From assembly GCF_038049925.1 (NCBI RefSeq), contig NZ_CP145809.1, positions 3,816,599 to 3,880,598 of the forward strand: a stretch of 64,000 nt of DNA, in the 5' to 3' direction. Below the pieces are notes generated by a model. The model did not search any database, had not been told where the DNA came from, and saw only the letters and a program-made list of their open reading frames with translations. Both the position numbers and the translations under genes were made by a program. Origin of the DNA: Georgenia sp. M64 (GTDB lineage Bacteria; Actinomycetota; Actinomycetes; Actinomycetales; Actinomycetaceae). Shown here piece by piece: positions 36,591 to 43,792 of this stretch (position 1 is its first letter; each line of letters starts with the position of its first letter).

Positions 36591-37325
36591 TCAGCCGCGG
36601 TCGGACAGCAGCAGCTCCGCGATGGCCAGGTCGTGCGGTGTCGTGATCTTGAGGGCTCGCTCGTCGCCAGGGACCACCCACACCTGTTCGCCGAGCGCCT
36701 CGACGAGGCCGGCGTCGTCCGAGGCAGCCGCGGCCTCGTCGCCGGCCCTCGACGCCCCCGCGACGTGCGCGGCCTCGAGCAGCGAGCGGTCGAACCCCTG
36801 CGGGGTCTGGACGGCCCGCAGGCTCGCACGGTCCACCGTGGCGGTGACCGGCTCGGCGCCCGTGGCGTCGGCCGGCCCCACCCGCTTGACCGTGTCCGTG
36901 ACGGGCAGCGCCGGCACGACCGCGCGGTGGCCGCCGCGGACCGCGGCCTCGACCGCCCGGACCGTCCCCGGCGGGGTGAGGCACCGCGCGGCGTCGTGGA
37001 CCAGGACGACGTCGACCTCGGCGGGCAGCGCCGCCAGTCCGGCGGCGACCGAGGCCTGGCGGGTGGCGCCCCCGGGGACGACCGCGACCGCCAGGGTGGT
37101 GCCCGGGACGTGACCACCGGGGAAGAGCGCAGCGAAGGCACCGAGCTCGGCCGCGGGGACGGTCACGACGAGCGCGTCGAGGCAGCCCGCCTCGGCGAGG
37201 CCCCGTGCTGCCCGCAGGACGAGCGGGACGCCCCCGAGCTCGACCAGCGCCTTCGGCACACGCGCGCCGAGCCGGGTCCCGGAGCCGGCGGCCGTGAGGA
37301 CGGCGGCGCTGCCCCGCCGGCTCAC
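36591..37325 (-). CDS. ispD: 2-C-methyl-D-erythritol 4-phosphate cytidylyltransferase
   Basis: A 244-aa MEP-pathway nucleotidyltransferase that forms CDP-methylerythritol from CTP. Motif AAVLTAAGSGTRLGARVPKAL holds the CTP-binding Gly-rich loop and catalytic Arg/Lys; VLVHDAARCLTP binds ribose and metal; TPQGFDR and the final DLAIAELLL are typical. Start taken at GTG (VSRRGSA) with AGGGTGAT at 7 bp; GTG codons 15 and 27 bp further upstream (to 37352) are alternatives. It follows carD by 66 bp, the normal actinobacterial carD-ispD order. Confidence 0.95.
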   Translation of the reverse strand: MSRRGSAAVLTAAGSGTRLGARVPKALVELGGVPLVLRAARGLAEAGCLDALVVTVPAAELGAFAALFPGGHVPGTTLAVAVVPGGATRQASVAAGLAALPAEVDVVLVHDAARCLTPPGTVRAVEAAVRGGHRAVVPALPVTDTVKRVGPADATGAEPVTATVDRASLRAVQTPQGFDRSLLEAAHVAGASRAGDEAAAASDDAGLVEALGEQVWVVPGDERALKITTPHDLAIAELLLSDRG

Positions 37326-37391
37326 GGCGACATCACCCTGCACGGGAGGCACCGACGGGTCAGCGACGACGACCGGCGCGGGCGGAGCGGC

Positions 37392-37874
37392 TCAGGACGC
37401 GAGGACGTCGTCGAGGATGGCCTCGGCCTTGTCCTCGCCGGTCTTCTCGGCGAGCGCGAGCTCGGAGACGAGGATCTGGCGGGCCTTGGCCAGCATGCGC
37501 TTCTCGCCGGCGGAGAGGCCACGGTCGGTGTCGCGGCGGGACAGGTCGCGCACGACCTCGGCGACCTTGATGACGTCGCCGGAGGCGATCTTCTCCACGT
37601 TCGCCTTGTACCGGCGCGACCAGTTGGTGGGCTCCTCGGTGTACGGCGCGCGCAGCACGTCGAAGACCTTCTCGAGCCCCTCCTTGCCGACGACGTCCCG
37701 CACACCGACGAGGTCGACGTTCTCCGCCGGCACCTGGATCGTCAGGTCGCCCTGGGCGACCCGGAGGTGGAGGTAGAGCTTCTCCTCCCCGCGGATGATG
37801 CGGGTCGAGATCTCCTCGATGAGAGCGGCGCCATGGTGCGGGTAGACAACGGTCTCGCCGACAGCGAAGGTCAT
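37392..37874 (-). CDS. carD: CarD-family transcriptional regulator
   Basis: A 160-aa protein that binds the RNA polymerase beta subunit and upstream DNA to stabilise open complexes, chiefly at rRNA promoters. N-terminal RNAP-interaction domain ([17 protein letters not shown]), then the helical DNA-binding domain with [13 protein letters not shown] and the conserved Trp (NWSRRY) that wedges at the -10 upstream edge. Very high similarity in length and motifs to mycobacterial CarD (about 162 aa). Transcription starts in the AT-richer gap upstream. Confidence 0.97.
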   Translation of the reverse strand: MTFAVGETVVYPHHGAALIEEISTRIIRGEEKLYLHLRVAQGDLTIQVPAENVDLVGVRDVVGKEGLEKVFDVLRAPYTEEPTNWSRRYKANVEKIASGDVIKVAEVVRDLSRRDTDRGLSAGEKRMLAKARQILVSELALAEKTGEDKAEAILDDVLAS

Positions 37875-37906
37875 TTCGTGGTGCTCCCTAAGTCGTGAGT
37901 AAGGCT

Positions 37907-37912
37907 ATTCTA
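37907..37912 (-). promoter_or_regulatory. Likely -10 element of carD
   Basis: On the minus strand TAGAAT lies 33 bp upstream of the carD ATG and is the best -10 match in an AT-rich patch (ggctattctaacac). A -35 at 17 bp is not recognisable. Confidence 0.4.
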
Positions 37913-37988
37913 ACACGCCGAAATGGCGAGATTCCGCGGCTCTCGAGGGGACCTGACGGGCGGCTCCCGGCCCGGGCCGCCCCCGGAG

Positions 37989-38029
37989 GTGACGGATCGT
38001 CACGAAGGACTGGCGCTCTCCGGTAATCT
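37989..38029 (+). promoter_or_regulatory. Candidate promoter with 15-bp palindrome upstream of the lipoprotein gene
   Basis: GTGACGGATCGTCAC (37989-38003) is a palindrome with 6-bp arms. TAATCT (38024-38029) is a reasonable -10, placing the palindrome over the -35 position. It could be an operator; the protein that binds it is unknown. Confidence 0.3.
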
Positions 38030-38084
38030 CGCGGTGGGCGAGCGCCGCGCTCCACCTCGCCCCGCACCCGAAGAAGGAGATCTC

Positions 38085-38558
38085 GTGGCCCGCACCGCCC
38101 CTCGCGCCCGCACGGTCGCCGTCGCCTCCGCCGCCGCGACGCTCACGCTCGCGGGGTGCTCGGTCGCCAACCCCATCACCACCGCCGTCCCCTACGCCCC
38201 CAGCGACGGGGTGCGGGTGGAGGTCACCGACGGCGTCGTGGTGGAGAACCTCATGATCCTCGCCGAGGGCGAGGGCGAGGAGGGCCTCGTCATCGGCTCG
38301 GTGGTCAACCGCTCCCGCGAGGACGTCGAGGTCACCCTCAGCCTGGGCGAGGGCGGCGGCGAGGTGCCGGTCGAGGTCGCCGCCGGCGAGAGCGTGAGCC
38401 TGGGTGAGGCCGGGCTGTCCGTCGCCTCCCTCGAGGTGCCGCCGGGTGCGGTGCTCCCGTCCTCGGTCTCCACCGACGTCGGCGGCGCGGTCGAGGTTCC
38501 GGTGCCGGTCCTGGACGGCACGGTCCCGCCCTACGACGACGTCCTCGACCAGGGCTGA
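38085..38558 (+). CDS. Predicted lipoprotein of unknown function
   Basis: A 157-aa protein with an Arg-containing n-region, hydrophobic h-region and lipobox LAGC (acylated C25), so it should be anchored outside the membrane. The mature part is acidic and Val/Gly-rich: a single beta-rich domain (VENLMILAEGEGEEGLVIGSVVNRSREDVEVTLSL) resembling proteins with a DUF461/CopM-like or FxLYD-type beta-sandwich; I cannot assign it. GTG start with GAAGGAG upstream. It is convergent with regX3 (30 bp), next to the phosphate regulators; a phosphate-related role would be speculation. Confidence 0.8.
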   Translation: MARTAPRARTVAVASAAATLTLAGCSVANPITTAVPYAPSDGVRVEVTDGVVVENLMILAEGEGEEGLVIGSVVNRSREDVEVTLSLGEGGGEVPVEVAAGESVSLGEAGLSVASLEVPPGAVLPSSVSTDVGGAVEVPVPVLDGTVPPYDDVLDQG

Positions 38559-38588
38559 CCTGGCCGCCGCCCGCTGTCGCGGGTGCCG

Positions 38589-39281
38589 CTAGGCCGGGGC
38601 GCTGACGAGCTTGTACCCGAGCCCGCGGACGGTCTGCAGCATGGCCGGGCGGGAGGGGTCCTCCTCGATCTTGGCCCGTACCCGCTTGACGTGGACGTCG
38701 AGCGTCTTGGTGTCGCCGACGTAGTCCGCGCCCCAGATCCGGTCGATGAGCTGACCGCGGGTGAGGACCCGGTCGGGGTTGCGCAGGAACAGCTCGAGCA
38801 GCTCGAACTCCCGCAGCGGCATGGCGACCGGGTCGCCGTCGACCTGGAGCTCGTGGCGGTCCACGTCCATCCGCACACGGCCGACGGTGAGGACCGGGGG
38901 CTCGCCGAGGTCGTCGTCCCCGGCGGTGCGGCGCAGCACCGCGTGGACCCGCGCGAGGAGCTCGCGGTAGGAGTAGGGCTTCGTCACGTAGTCGTCGGCG
39001 CCGAGCTCGAGCCCGACCACCTTGTCGATCTCGCTGTCCTTGGCCGTGAGCATGATGACCGGGACCTTGCCGTGCTGGCGCAGCTGCCGGCACACCTCCG
39101 TCCCCGACATCCCGGGGAGCATGAGGTCGAGCAGCACGAGGTCGATCCCGCCGCGCTCGTAGGCCGCCACCGCCTCGAGCCCGTCGGCCACCGGGACGAC
39201 CTCGAACCCGTCCCGCTCCAGCTTGTAGGTCAGCGGCTCGCGGTAGGACTGCTCGTCCTCCACCAGCAGGATCGTCGTCAT
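38589..39281 (-). CDS. regX3: OmpR-family response regulator, RegX3-like
   Basis: A 230-aa regulator with receiver domain (phospho-acceptor D52 in LVLLDLMLPGMSG; Lys in DDYVTKPYSYREL) and a C-terminal winged helix (PLREFELLELFLRNPDRVLTR, DTKTLDVHVKRVRAKIE, RGLGYKL). The pairing with the histidine kinase (4-bp overlap), the divergent phoU and nearby gpmA are the arrangement of SenX3-RegX3, the phosphate-starvation system of actinobacteria. The name rests on sequence style and this context. Confidence 0.92.
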   Translation of the reverse strand: MTTILLVEDEQSYREPLTYKLERDGFEVVPVADGLEAVAAYERGGIDLVLLDLMLPGMSGTEVCRQLRQHGKVPVIMLTAKDSEIDKVVGLELGADDYVTKPYSYRELLARVHAVLRRTAGDDDLGEPPVLTVGRVRMDVDRHELQVDGDPVAMPLREFELLELFLRNPDRVLTRGQLIDRIWGADYVGDTKTLDVHVKRVRAKIEEDPSRPAMLQTVRGLGYKLVSAPA

Positions 39282-40585
39282 CGGCGTGCTTCCTTCCTGC
39301 CGCGCCGGCGCGCGGCGCGTGTCTCGTCGTCGCCGCCGTCGACCTCGTCGCGCGGGGTGGTGCCCTGCCCGGCCGGGCCGGTGCCGCGGGCCGGGACGGC
39401 GGCATCGTCACGGTCGTCGGCGTCCTCGGTCCCGCCGGCCTCATCCGGGCTCTCGCCGGGCTCGATCGCCTCGGGCAGGACGAGGGTGAAGGTCGAGCCG
39501 CGGCCCTCGGCGGACCACAGCTCGACCCGGCCGCCGTGGTCGCTGGCGATGTGCTTGACGATGCTCAGTCCCAGCCCGGAGCCGCCCGTCTCGCGCGAGC
39601 GCGCCTCGTCGAGGCGGTAGAACCGCTCGAACACCCGCTCGCGCTGGTCCACGGGAATGCCCGTGCCCTGGTCGACGACGGCGATGCGCACCAGGGCGTC
39701 GTGCCGGGACACCCCCACCGACACCCGGGACTGCGCCGGGGAGTACCGGATGGCGTTGTCGAGGAGGTTGCGCACCGCGGTGGTGAGCAGGGACGCGTCG
39801 CCGTAGACCTTCAGCCCGGTTGTCCCGCCGACGACGACGGACACGCGGCGGTCCCGTGCGGCGACGCGGACCCGGTCCACCGCCTCCGTGACGACGTCGT
39901 CGACGTGGACGAGCTCCGGCTCGACGAGCGCGTCCGGCTCCTGGAGCCGGGAGAGCTCGATGATCTCCTGGACGAGGGCCGCCAGACGACGGGACTCCTT
40001 GCCCATCTGGCCGGCGAAGTGGCGTACGGTGCCGGGGTCGTCCGCGCTGTCCGCGACGGTCTCGGCGAGCAGCGAGATGGCACCGACGGGGGTCTTGAGC
40101 TCGTGGGAGACGTTGGCGACGAAGTCACGACGCATCTCCTCGACGCGGCGGGCGGCGGTGCGGTCCTCGACCAGCACGAGCACCCGGCCGGCCTTGAGGG
40201 GGGCGACGCGCACCTGCATCCGCAACGTGCCGGCACCCTCGACGGTGCTGCGCGGCAGGGTCAGCTCGGTGTCGCGGATCTGCCCGTCCCGGCGCAGGCC
40301 CTCGACGAGCGCCCTCAGCTCGGCGGGGACGAGGGCGTCGTTGCGCACGAGGCCGAAGCTGTAGGCGGCCGGCGAGGCCCGCAGCACCTCGTCGTCGGGC
40401 TCGAGGACGATGACGCTCTGGGGCAGCACGCTCAGCACCGAGACGACGTCGTCGTCGACGGTCCCGTCGTCGGAACGCCCGGGACCGCGCTGCTCGCGCT
40501 CGCTCAGGCGGAACGCGAGAACCCCGACGGCGCCGACGAGCACCCCCAGGAGGGCCACCCCCACGAGCTGCCAGATCTGGTCCAC
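39278..40585 (-). CDS. senX3: Sensor histidine kinase, SenX3-like
   Basis: A 435-aa kinase. One N-terminal membrane helix (about residues 5-26), a PAS-like domain (45-145), HisKA with phospho-acceptor H161 in VANVSHELKTPVGAIS, and HATPase_c with NAIRYSP, VDQGTGIP and GSGLGLSIVKHI. The roughly 60-residue tail is Asp/Glu/Gly-rich and disordered. The small or absent sensor loop outside fits SenX3, which is controlled through PhoU and the Pst transporter. Start taken at GTG (VDQIWQL); an ATG 66 bp upstream adds an unlikely leader and runs into the PHO-box region. Pst genes are not in the window. Confidence 0.92.
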   Translation of the reverse strand: MDQIWQLVGVALLGVLVGAVGVLAFRLSEREQRGPGRSDDGTVDDDVVSVLSVLPQSVIVLEPDDEVLRASPAAYSFGLVRNDALVPAELRALVEGLRRDGQIRDTELTLPRSTVEGAGTLRMQVRVAPLKAGRVLVLVEDRTAARRVEEMRRDFVANVSHELKTPVGAISLLAETVADSADDPGTVRHFAGQMGKESRRLAALVQEIIELSRLQEPDALVEPELVHVDDVVTEAVDRVRVAARDRRVSVVVGGTTGLKVYGDASLLTTAVRNLLDNAIRYSPAQSRVSVGVSRHDALVRIAVVDQGTGIPVDQRERVFERFYRLDEARSRETGGSGLGLSIVKHIASDHGGRVELWSAEGRGSTFTLVLPEAIEPGESPDEAGGTEDADDRDDAAVPARGTGPAGQGTTPRDEVDGGDDETRAARRRGRKEARR

Positions 40586-40645
40586 GCCGTGAGCGTACGG
40601 CCCGCCGGACGTCTTCACCGAGACCGCCCCGGCAGGCCGCCGGCC

Positions 40646-40678
40646 GTTCACCCGCGCGCCACCGGGTGTACACCCAGG
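40646..40678. promoter_or_regulatory. PHO-box-like array (three 11-bp direct repeats)
   Basis: gttcacccgcg, cgccaccgggt and gtacacccagg run head to tail, each 11 bp, sharing the GTNCACC-type 7-bp core of the Streptomyces PhoP box (second copy degenerate). They stand in the gap between divergent senX3 and phoU. TACGGT at 40689-40694 could be the -10 of phoU, with the array over its -35, as in response-regulator-activated promoters. Confidence 0.6.
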
Positions 40679-40760
40679 ATGGCTTGACTACGGTAGGAAG
40701 CAGAGCAACGGCACGAACCGGTCACGAGCCGACGGCTGGACCGCACACCTGGAGGAAGCC

Positions 40761-41447
40761 ATGCGCGAGATGTTCACCCACGAGCTGGAGGCCTTGCGCG
40801 ACGACCTGGTCAAGATGGCGAACCACGTCGCCGTCGCGATCGAGAAGGCGACGTCCGCCCTCGACAACGCCGACCTCCTCGTCGCCGAGGAGGTCATCGA
40901 CGCCGACCGCCGGATCGACGGCATGGAGCGCGCCCTGGACGACCAGGGCATCTCGGTCCTCGCCCGCCAGCAGCCGGTCGCCACCGACCTGCGCGTGGTC
41001 GTCTCGGGGCTGCGCCTGTCCGCCACGATCGAGCGGATGGGCGACCTCGCCCGCCACGTCGCCTACGTCGCCCGGGGCCGCTACCCGCAGACGGCGCTCG
41101 ACGGCCCCATGCGCGACCTGGTCTCGGAGATGGGCTCCCAGGCGGTCAAGGTGGCCCAGCGGGTGACCCAGCTGCTGGAGAACCGGGACCTCGACCTCGC
41201 CGCCGAGATCGAGCGGGAGGACGACGTCCTCGACGAGCTGCACCGCCGCTCGTTCGAGATCGTCCTGGACGAGTCGGTGCCCATGACCCGCCAGCAGGTG
41301 GTCGACGCCGTCCTGCTCGGTCGTTACCTCGAGCGGTTCGGCGACCACGCCGTCTCGGTCGCGCGGCGCGTGTCCTATCTCGTCACCGGTGACACCGTGT
41401 TCGAGACCGACCACAAGGACGGCGAGACGGACGCCCACCGCGACTGA
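40761..41447 (+). CDS. phoU: Phosphate transport system regulator PhoU
   Basis: The 228-aa, all-helical protein consists of two PhoU repeats. Metal-binding signatures ERMGDLARHVAY (first repeat) and ERFGDHAVSVARRV (second) are intact. PhoU links the Pst transporter to the SenX3-type kinase and keeps the Pho response off when phosphate is plentiful. It is divergent from senX3-regX3, with a candidate PHO box between. ATG start with GGAGGAAGCC upstream. It ends before a strong terminator. Confidence 0.96.
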   Translation: MREMFTHELEALRDDLVKMANHVAVAIEKATSALDNADLLVAEEVIDADRRIDGMERALDDQGISVLARQQPVATDLRVVVSGLRLSATIERMGDLARHVAYVARGRYPQTALDGPMRDLVSEMGSQAVKVAQRVTQLLENRDLDLAAEIEREDDVLDELHRRSFEIVLDESVPMTRQQVVDAVLLGRYLERFGDHAVSVARRVSYLVTGDTVFETDHKDGETDAHRD

Positions 41448-41520
41448 CCGGAGCCGGCACCGTCAGGAAGGCGCCCTGGCACGCCGGTCAGGATCGCCGC
41501 CCACCAGGTCGGAGCACGCG

Positions 41521-41552
41521 AGAGCCCCCGCACCACCAGGTGCGGGGGCTCT
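41521..41552. terminator. Bidirectional terminator between phoU and gpmA
   Basis: A perfect 14-bp stem (agagcccccgcacc / ggtgcgggggctct) with an ACCA loop, between two convergent genes. Confidence 0.88.
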
Positions 41553-41578
41553 GCCGTGTCAGGGGCGCGCCGGTCGGC

Positions 41579-42316
41579 TCACTTGCCCTGGTTGGCGACG
41601 GCCTTGATGGCCTCGGCGGCGGCGTCGGGGTCCAGGTAGGTCCCGCCCTTGGTGACGGGGGTGAGGTGCTCGTCCAGCTCGTAGACCAGCGGGATGCCGG
41701 TCGGGACGTTGAGCCCGGCGATCGTCTCGTCGTCGATGCCGTCGAGGTGCTTGATGATCGCGCGCAGCGAGTTGCCGTGCGCCGCGACGAGAACGGTCTT
41801 CCCGGCCTTGAGGTCGGGCACGATCTCGGCGTCCCAGTACGGCAGCGCCCGCTCGAGGACGTCCTTGAGGCACTCGCTGCGCGGGATGGGCTCGCCGGCG
41901 TAGCGGGGCTCGGCGTCCTGGGAGTACTGCGACCCGAGCTCGATCTCCGGCGGCGGGACGTCGTAGGAGCGGCGCCAGAGCATGAACTGCTCCTCGCCGT
42001 ACTCCTCGCGGATCTCCTTCTTGTTCTTGCCCTGCAGGGCGCCGTAGTGACGCTCGTTGAGGCGCCAGTCGCGCTTGACGGGGATCCAGTGCAGGTCGGC
42101 GACGTCGAGGGCGTAGTAGGCCGTCGAGATCGCGCGGCGCAGCAGCGACGTGTGGAGGATGTCCGGGGACACCCCCGCCTCCTTGAGCAGCTCGCCGCCA
42201 CGCTTGGCCTCGGCGACGCCCTTCTCGGACAGCGGCACGTCCACCCAGCCGGTGAACAGGTTCTTGGCGTTCCACTCGCTCTCGCCGTGGCGGAGCAGTA
42301 CCAGGGTGTAGGTCAT
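41579..42316 (-). CDS. gpmA: 2,3-bisphosphoglycerate-dependent phosphoglycerate mutase
   Basis: A 245-aa glycolytic/gluconeogenic enzyme that interconverts 3- and 2-phosphoglycerate. RHGESEWN (phospho-His), [22 protein letters not shown], and the second His in [11 protein letters not shown]. Length normal for dPGM. Start taken at MTYTLV; an ATG 9 bp upstream is also possible. Its place beside senX3-regX3-phoU mirrors gpm1 in mycobacteria. Confidence 0.96.
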   Translation of the reverse strand: MTYTLVLLRHGESEWNAKNLFTGWVDVPLSEKGVAEAKRGGELLKEAGVSPDILHTSLLRRAISTAYYALDVADLHWIPVKRDWRLNERHYGALQGKNKKEIREEYGEEQFMLWRRSYDVPPPEIELGSQYSQDAEPRYAGEPIPRSECLKDVLERALPYWDAEIVPDLKAGKTVLVAAHGNSLRAIIKHLDGIDDETIAGLNVPTGIPLVYELDEHLTPVTKGGTYLDPDAAAEAIKAVANQGK

Positions 42317-42404
42317 GGCGGCCATTCTTCCATCCCCGACCACGGGCGGCCCGGGGACCCAGGTCACGAGGTGAGGGACCTCACTCACCGGCCTCTCACG
42401 CAGA

Positions 42405-42434
42405 CCGGCCGGCCCCCGTGAGGGAGCCGGCCGG
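42405..42434 (-). terminator. Terminator of lsr2
   Basis: Arms ccggccggc (42405-42413) and gccggccgg (42426-42434), extended inward by three more pairs around a GTGA loop with one mismatch. It lies 39 bp after the lsr2 stop codon. Confidence 0.7.
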
Positions 42435-42472
42435 GTACAGGCGTCCGGAGGACGTCCTGCGTCGGGGAGACC

Positions 42473-42817
42473 TCAGTTGGTCGCCTTCTCGTAGGCCTCG
42501 CGGATCTCGGCCGAGATCCGGCCACGCTCGGAGACCTCGTACCCGTTGTCACGGGCCCAGTCGCGGATCTTCCCCGCGTCGGAGCCGGACGAGGCGCGGC
42601 CCGCGCCGGCCTGTGCCCCGCGCTTGGCGGGCGCCTTGCGGCCGCCGGCGCGGCGGGCGTGCCCGATCCACTCGGCGAAGGACTCACGAAGCGCGTTCGC
42701 GTGCTCGTCGGTGAGGTCGATCTCGTACGAGACGCCGTCGAGCGCGAACGTCACCGTCTCGCTCGCCGACGAACCGTCGATGTCGTCGACCAGAGTCACC
42801 TGAACCTTTTGCGCCAT
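42473..42817 (-). CDS. lsr2: Nucleoid-associated protein Lsr2
   Basis: A 114-aa H-NS-like xenogeneic silencer of actinobacteria. The N-terminal dimerisation domain begins AQKVQVTLVDDIDG; a basic Ala/Lys/Gly linker follows; the C-terminal AT-hook-like domain ends DWARDNGYEVSERGRIS, holding the RGR motif that enters the minor groove of AT-rich DNA. Length normal. The upstream gap is AT-rich for this genome, which would allow autoregulation. Confidence 0.97.
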   Translation of the reverse strand: MAQKVQVTLVDDIDGSSASETVTFALDGVSYEIDLTDEHANALRESFAEWIGHARRAGGRKAPAKRGAQAGAGRASSGSDAGKIRDWARDNGYEVSERGRISAEIREAYEKATN

Positions 42818-42904
42818 GTTTCTCGATTCTTTCTCTCGTCATTCCGGTGCGAGCCGGAGTGAGTACCCCCTGCGGTGGAACGGGACCGGTCCACCCACCG
42901 AGAA

Positions 42905-42933
42905 CACTAATTGGCGGCAACGTCATTGTCACG
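42905..42933 (-). promoter_or_regulatory. Likely promoter of lsr2
   Basis: Minus strand: GTGACA (42933-42928), 17 bp, TAGTGT (42910-42905), about 90 bp upstream of the lsr2 ATG, in the least GC-rich part of the region. Confidence 0.5.
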
Positions 42934-42959
42934 CCAACCACGGAGAAGTTGTGGAGAAG

Positions 42960-43115
42960 CTATCCGTCCCTTCCGTCGGGACGCTTCGCCGCCTCGCGGT
43001 CCATCCGTTCCAGCGCCGCGCGCTCATTCCGGTCGGCGTTGACCATGGCGCGAATGACGACGAAGAAGAGAATTCCGGTGCCCACGGACGGGATGAGCGC
43101 GAGGAGGTGGTCCAC
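42960..43115 (-). CDS. Small single-pass membrane protein (51 aa)
   Basis: The frame encodes VDHLLALIPSVGTGILFFVV followed by IRAMVNADRNERAALERMD and a charged tail. It has one membrane helix near the N-terminus, then an amphipathic helical stretch rich in Arg and Glu. This pattern (short helix, then ADRNERAAL) matches small membrane proteins I have seen in many actinobacteria, though I know no function. GTG start; a purine-rich CTCCAGGTGTG stretch precedes it without a strong Shine-Dalgarno. It sits upstream of lsr2 on the same strand; the lsr2 promoter starts just after its stop. Confidence 0.65.
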   Translation of the reverse strand: MDHLLALIPSVGTGILFFVVIRAMVNADRNERAALERMDREAAKRPDGRDG

Positions 43116-43120
43116 ACCTG

Positions 43121-43582
43121 GAGTCTACGTGCCGGGGCCGGGCCACGCCGCGGGGGTGCGGAGGGGGCGGCCCACGGAGGGGGCGTGGCGGTGAGGGGCC
43201 CCGGCCAGGCACGACGTGCGCACGTCTGGTCCGCGGCGGTCGCAGCGGCGCACGCAGCGTGCGATCGGTAGGCGGCCGCCTCGGCGCGAGAGGCATCGAC
43301 GGTGGGTCATCCGGTTGTGCGCTCGTCGATTTCCACGCATGGTCAGATCTCGTGGGTCGTTCGTCCGGTCGGATATCAGAACTGCTCCGTCCACAAAACG
43401 ATGTGATGCAGTCCTCAGAAATGGGGTCGGGAACTGCCCCGACCCGAGGGGGCGACACCCCGTGGGCGTCGCGGCGAAATTTCCGAAACCGCCAGCGGGA
43501 AATACCTGGGGTGGCATTGGGCTGCACCGGCCGGCCCCGCCCGTCGTGCGGCGACGAACCGCCCGGGCCGGACCAGGAAAAC
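43121..43582. other. Gene-free stretch, partly AT-richer
   Basis: I see no convincing gene in about 460 bp. The part from 43300 to 43510 is clearly less GC-rich than the surroundings (for example gatatcagaactgctccgtc, acgatgtgatgcagtcctca), which in a genome with Lsr2 can mark silenced or regulatory DNA. Reading frames on both strands have non-coding codon bias. Confidence 0.5.
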
Positions 43583-43617
43583 GTTCAGGCCCACCCCGCG
43601 CCGGGGTGGGCCTGAAC
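43583..43617 (-). terminator. Rho-independent terminator of tRNA-Thr(CGU)
   Basis: A perfect 15-bp stem (gttcaggcccacccc / ggggtgggcctgaac) with a 5-base loop starts 6 bp beyond the tRNA 3' end and is followed on the minus strand by GTTTTCC, a real T tract. Confidence 0.92.
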
Positions 43618-43623
43618 AACCGG

Positions 43624-43696
43624 AGCCGCCTGTGGGAATCGAACCCACGACCTATTCATTACGAGTGAATCGCTCTGCCGACTGAGCTAAGGCGGC
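43624..43696 (-). tRNA. tRNA-Thr (anticodon CGU)
   Basis: Cloverleaf on the minus strand: acceptor GCCGCCT/AGGCGGC, D-arm GCTC-AGTCGGCAGA-GAGC, anticodon loop CTCGTAA (CGU, reading ACG, a frequent codon here), T-arm GGTTCGATTCC. CCA is not encoded (CCG follows). Confidence 0.95.
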
Positions 43697-43792
43697 GCGC
43701 CCGCCCGGGAGCTGCCGGGCGCGGCCCGACCACTCTACCGGCAGGTCCGGGGCGGCGACAAAACGGCCCCCGGTCCACCGCCGCGGCCGTCC

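Noticed and set aside
37905-37935. SigR/SigH-type promoter for carD (GGAAT...GTT)
   Set aside because: The spacing is about 16 bp rather than the usual 18 or so; a sigma-A -10 is the simpler reading.
37989-38003. CRP/FNR-type site (GTGA...TCAC)
   Set aside because: The arms are separated by 7 bases instead of 6 and the outer T/A positions do not fit.
42929-43117. Ser/Thr-rich 62-codon minus-strand frame in the same place as the 51-aa membrane protein
   Set aside because: The other frame gives a clear membrane helix and amphipathic tail; this one is Ser/Trp/Arg noise.
22315-43696. The two tRNA-Thr genes as att sites flanking an integrated element
   Set aside because: The DNA between them is core genome with no integrase, and the tRNAs have different anticodons and sequences; similarity is limited to normal tRNA-Thr features.
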